Assembly: GCA_003648845.1 (NCBI GenBank)
Contig: QMQA01000082.1
Location: 1-6,083, forward strand
DNA: 6,083 bases
Direction: 5' to 3'
Origin: Candidatus Aerophobota bacterium
GTDB taxonomy: Bacteria > Aerophobota > Aerophobia > Aerophobales > B3-G15
Under the pieces are notes generated by a model. It was not told where the DNA came from. It saw only the letters and a program-made list of their open reading frames with translations, and did not search any database. The number at the start of each line of letters is the position of its first letter. Position 1 is the stretch's first letter. Position numbers and translations under genes: made by a program. This document shows, in pieces, positions 5,757 through 6,083 of the stretch.

Positions 5757-5817
5757 GTAATAGATAGCCCTCCTCATTCTTCCCATAAACAATATCTCCC
5801 TTTTTCATCAGCAACAT
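5731..5817 (-). CDS. Possible 28-codon minus-strand ORF fragment at the junction
   Basis: On the minus strand, ATG (5817-5815) opens 28 codons ending at TAA (5733-5731), including 'KKGDIVYGKNEEGYLLLNF'. The composition looks protein-like, and the text loosely recalls PqqD-type small domains, but it is too short to assign. It lies exactly between the break in the methyltransferase and the transposase, so it may be a scrap of a foreign gene brought in with the rearrangement, or chance. Confidence 0.2.
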   Translation of the reverse strand: MLLMKKGDIVYGKNEEGYLLLNFDRDRV

Positions 5818-5841
5818 TTTGGATTTTTTCCAGATTGGGTT

Positions 5842-6083
5842 ATTAAGTACAAAAGGAAAGGTGCGGCAATACATAAAATCGGCAATAACTATTACCTTTA
5901 TGAGGTAACATCAAGGTGGGATAAGAAACTAAAAAGGGCAAGGAAAATTACCAAAAGGTACTTAGGTGTGATAACTCCAGAAGGAATAAAAGAGCCAGGA
6001 TATAAAAGAAATAAACCTACAACAGTAAAAGAATATGGGACAGTTTATCTTCTACTTGAGCAAAATAAAGATATAGTTAAGGG
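5842..6083 (+). mobile_element. Insertion-sequence transposase, N-terminal part, runs off window
   Basis: The + frame is open from 5764 to the window end. From 5842 it reads as the N-terminus of an IS4/IS1634-like DDE transposase: 'KYKRKGAAIHKIGNNYYLYE', then a basic 'WDKKLKRARKITKRYLG', then 'VITPEGI'. This charged N-terminal pattern is one I recognise from transposases in anaerobic bacteria and archaea; the catalytic DDE core would lie beyond the edge. There is no ATG, GTG or TTG ahead of the recognisable region: the codon at the natural start position is ATT (5842-5844), with no Shine-Dalgarno. It may therefore be a decayed copy or use a rare ATT start. No terminal inverted repeat could be fixed, because the right end is not visible. 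It lies about 100 bases after the methyltransferase break. Confidence 0.7.

Noticed and set aside
1..6083. CRISPR array, tRNA, rRNA, phage or defence module
   Set aside because: No regularly spaced repeats, no cloverleaf or rRNA-like sequence, and no defence, integrase or phage structural protein could be recognised on either strand.

Overview
This is a low-GC bacterial window with the gene content of an anaerobe. It carries a redox-sensing Rex repressor, a small [4Fe-4S] ferredoxin and MetV, the cysteine-rich partner of methylene-tetrahydrofolate reductase from the Wood-Ljungdahl (acetyl-CoA) pathway. It also has a DUF1638 protein of a type I associate with corrinoid/methyl-transfer neighbourhoods. 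Rex points to Bacteria rather than Archaea. The likely source is an uncultivated anaerobe of acetogenic or fermentative type; the species cannot be named from this sequence.

Layout, all genes on the + strand. (1) 2-952: 3' two-thirds of a GltD-like FAD/NAD(P)H oxidoreductase, cut by the window edge. Its stop codon directly abuts rex (953-1603). (2) 1604-2177: a 574-base stretch with no convincing gene. It holds several hairpins, an 8-bp-arm palindrome, a perfect-consensus sigma-70-type promoter (1977-2005) and a Rex-box-like palindrome just downstream of it. (3) 2178-3355: a C-terminal metallo-beta-lactamase-fold remnant, then intact ferredoxin and metV. (4) 3477-4777: a major facilitator transporter gene broken by one in-frame stop and one frameshift. 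(5) 4868-5756: an intact DUF1638 gene overlapping the start of a SAM methyltransferase gene that survives for only 88 codons. (6) About 5764 to the window end: the N-terminal part of an insertion-sequence transposase with no normal start codon, running off the edge.

How it fits together (inference): Rex senses NADH/NAD+ and could control both its own operon, with the flavin oxidoreductase, and the ferredoxin-metV transcript through the site near 2014-2031. The ferredoxin would carry electrons to a MetV-containing methylene-THF reductase whose catalytic MetF is not in this window. The right half shows gene decay: a dead transporter, a truncated methyltransferase, and a transposase fragment beside the break. 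No CRISPR array, tRNA, rRNA or clear known riboswitch was seen. I found no clearly new multi-gene system. The best leads are the promoter/Rex-like site ahead of ferredoxin-metV, the structured region at 1771-1859, and the DUF1638 protein with its conserved-looking cysteines.
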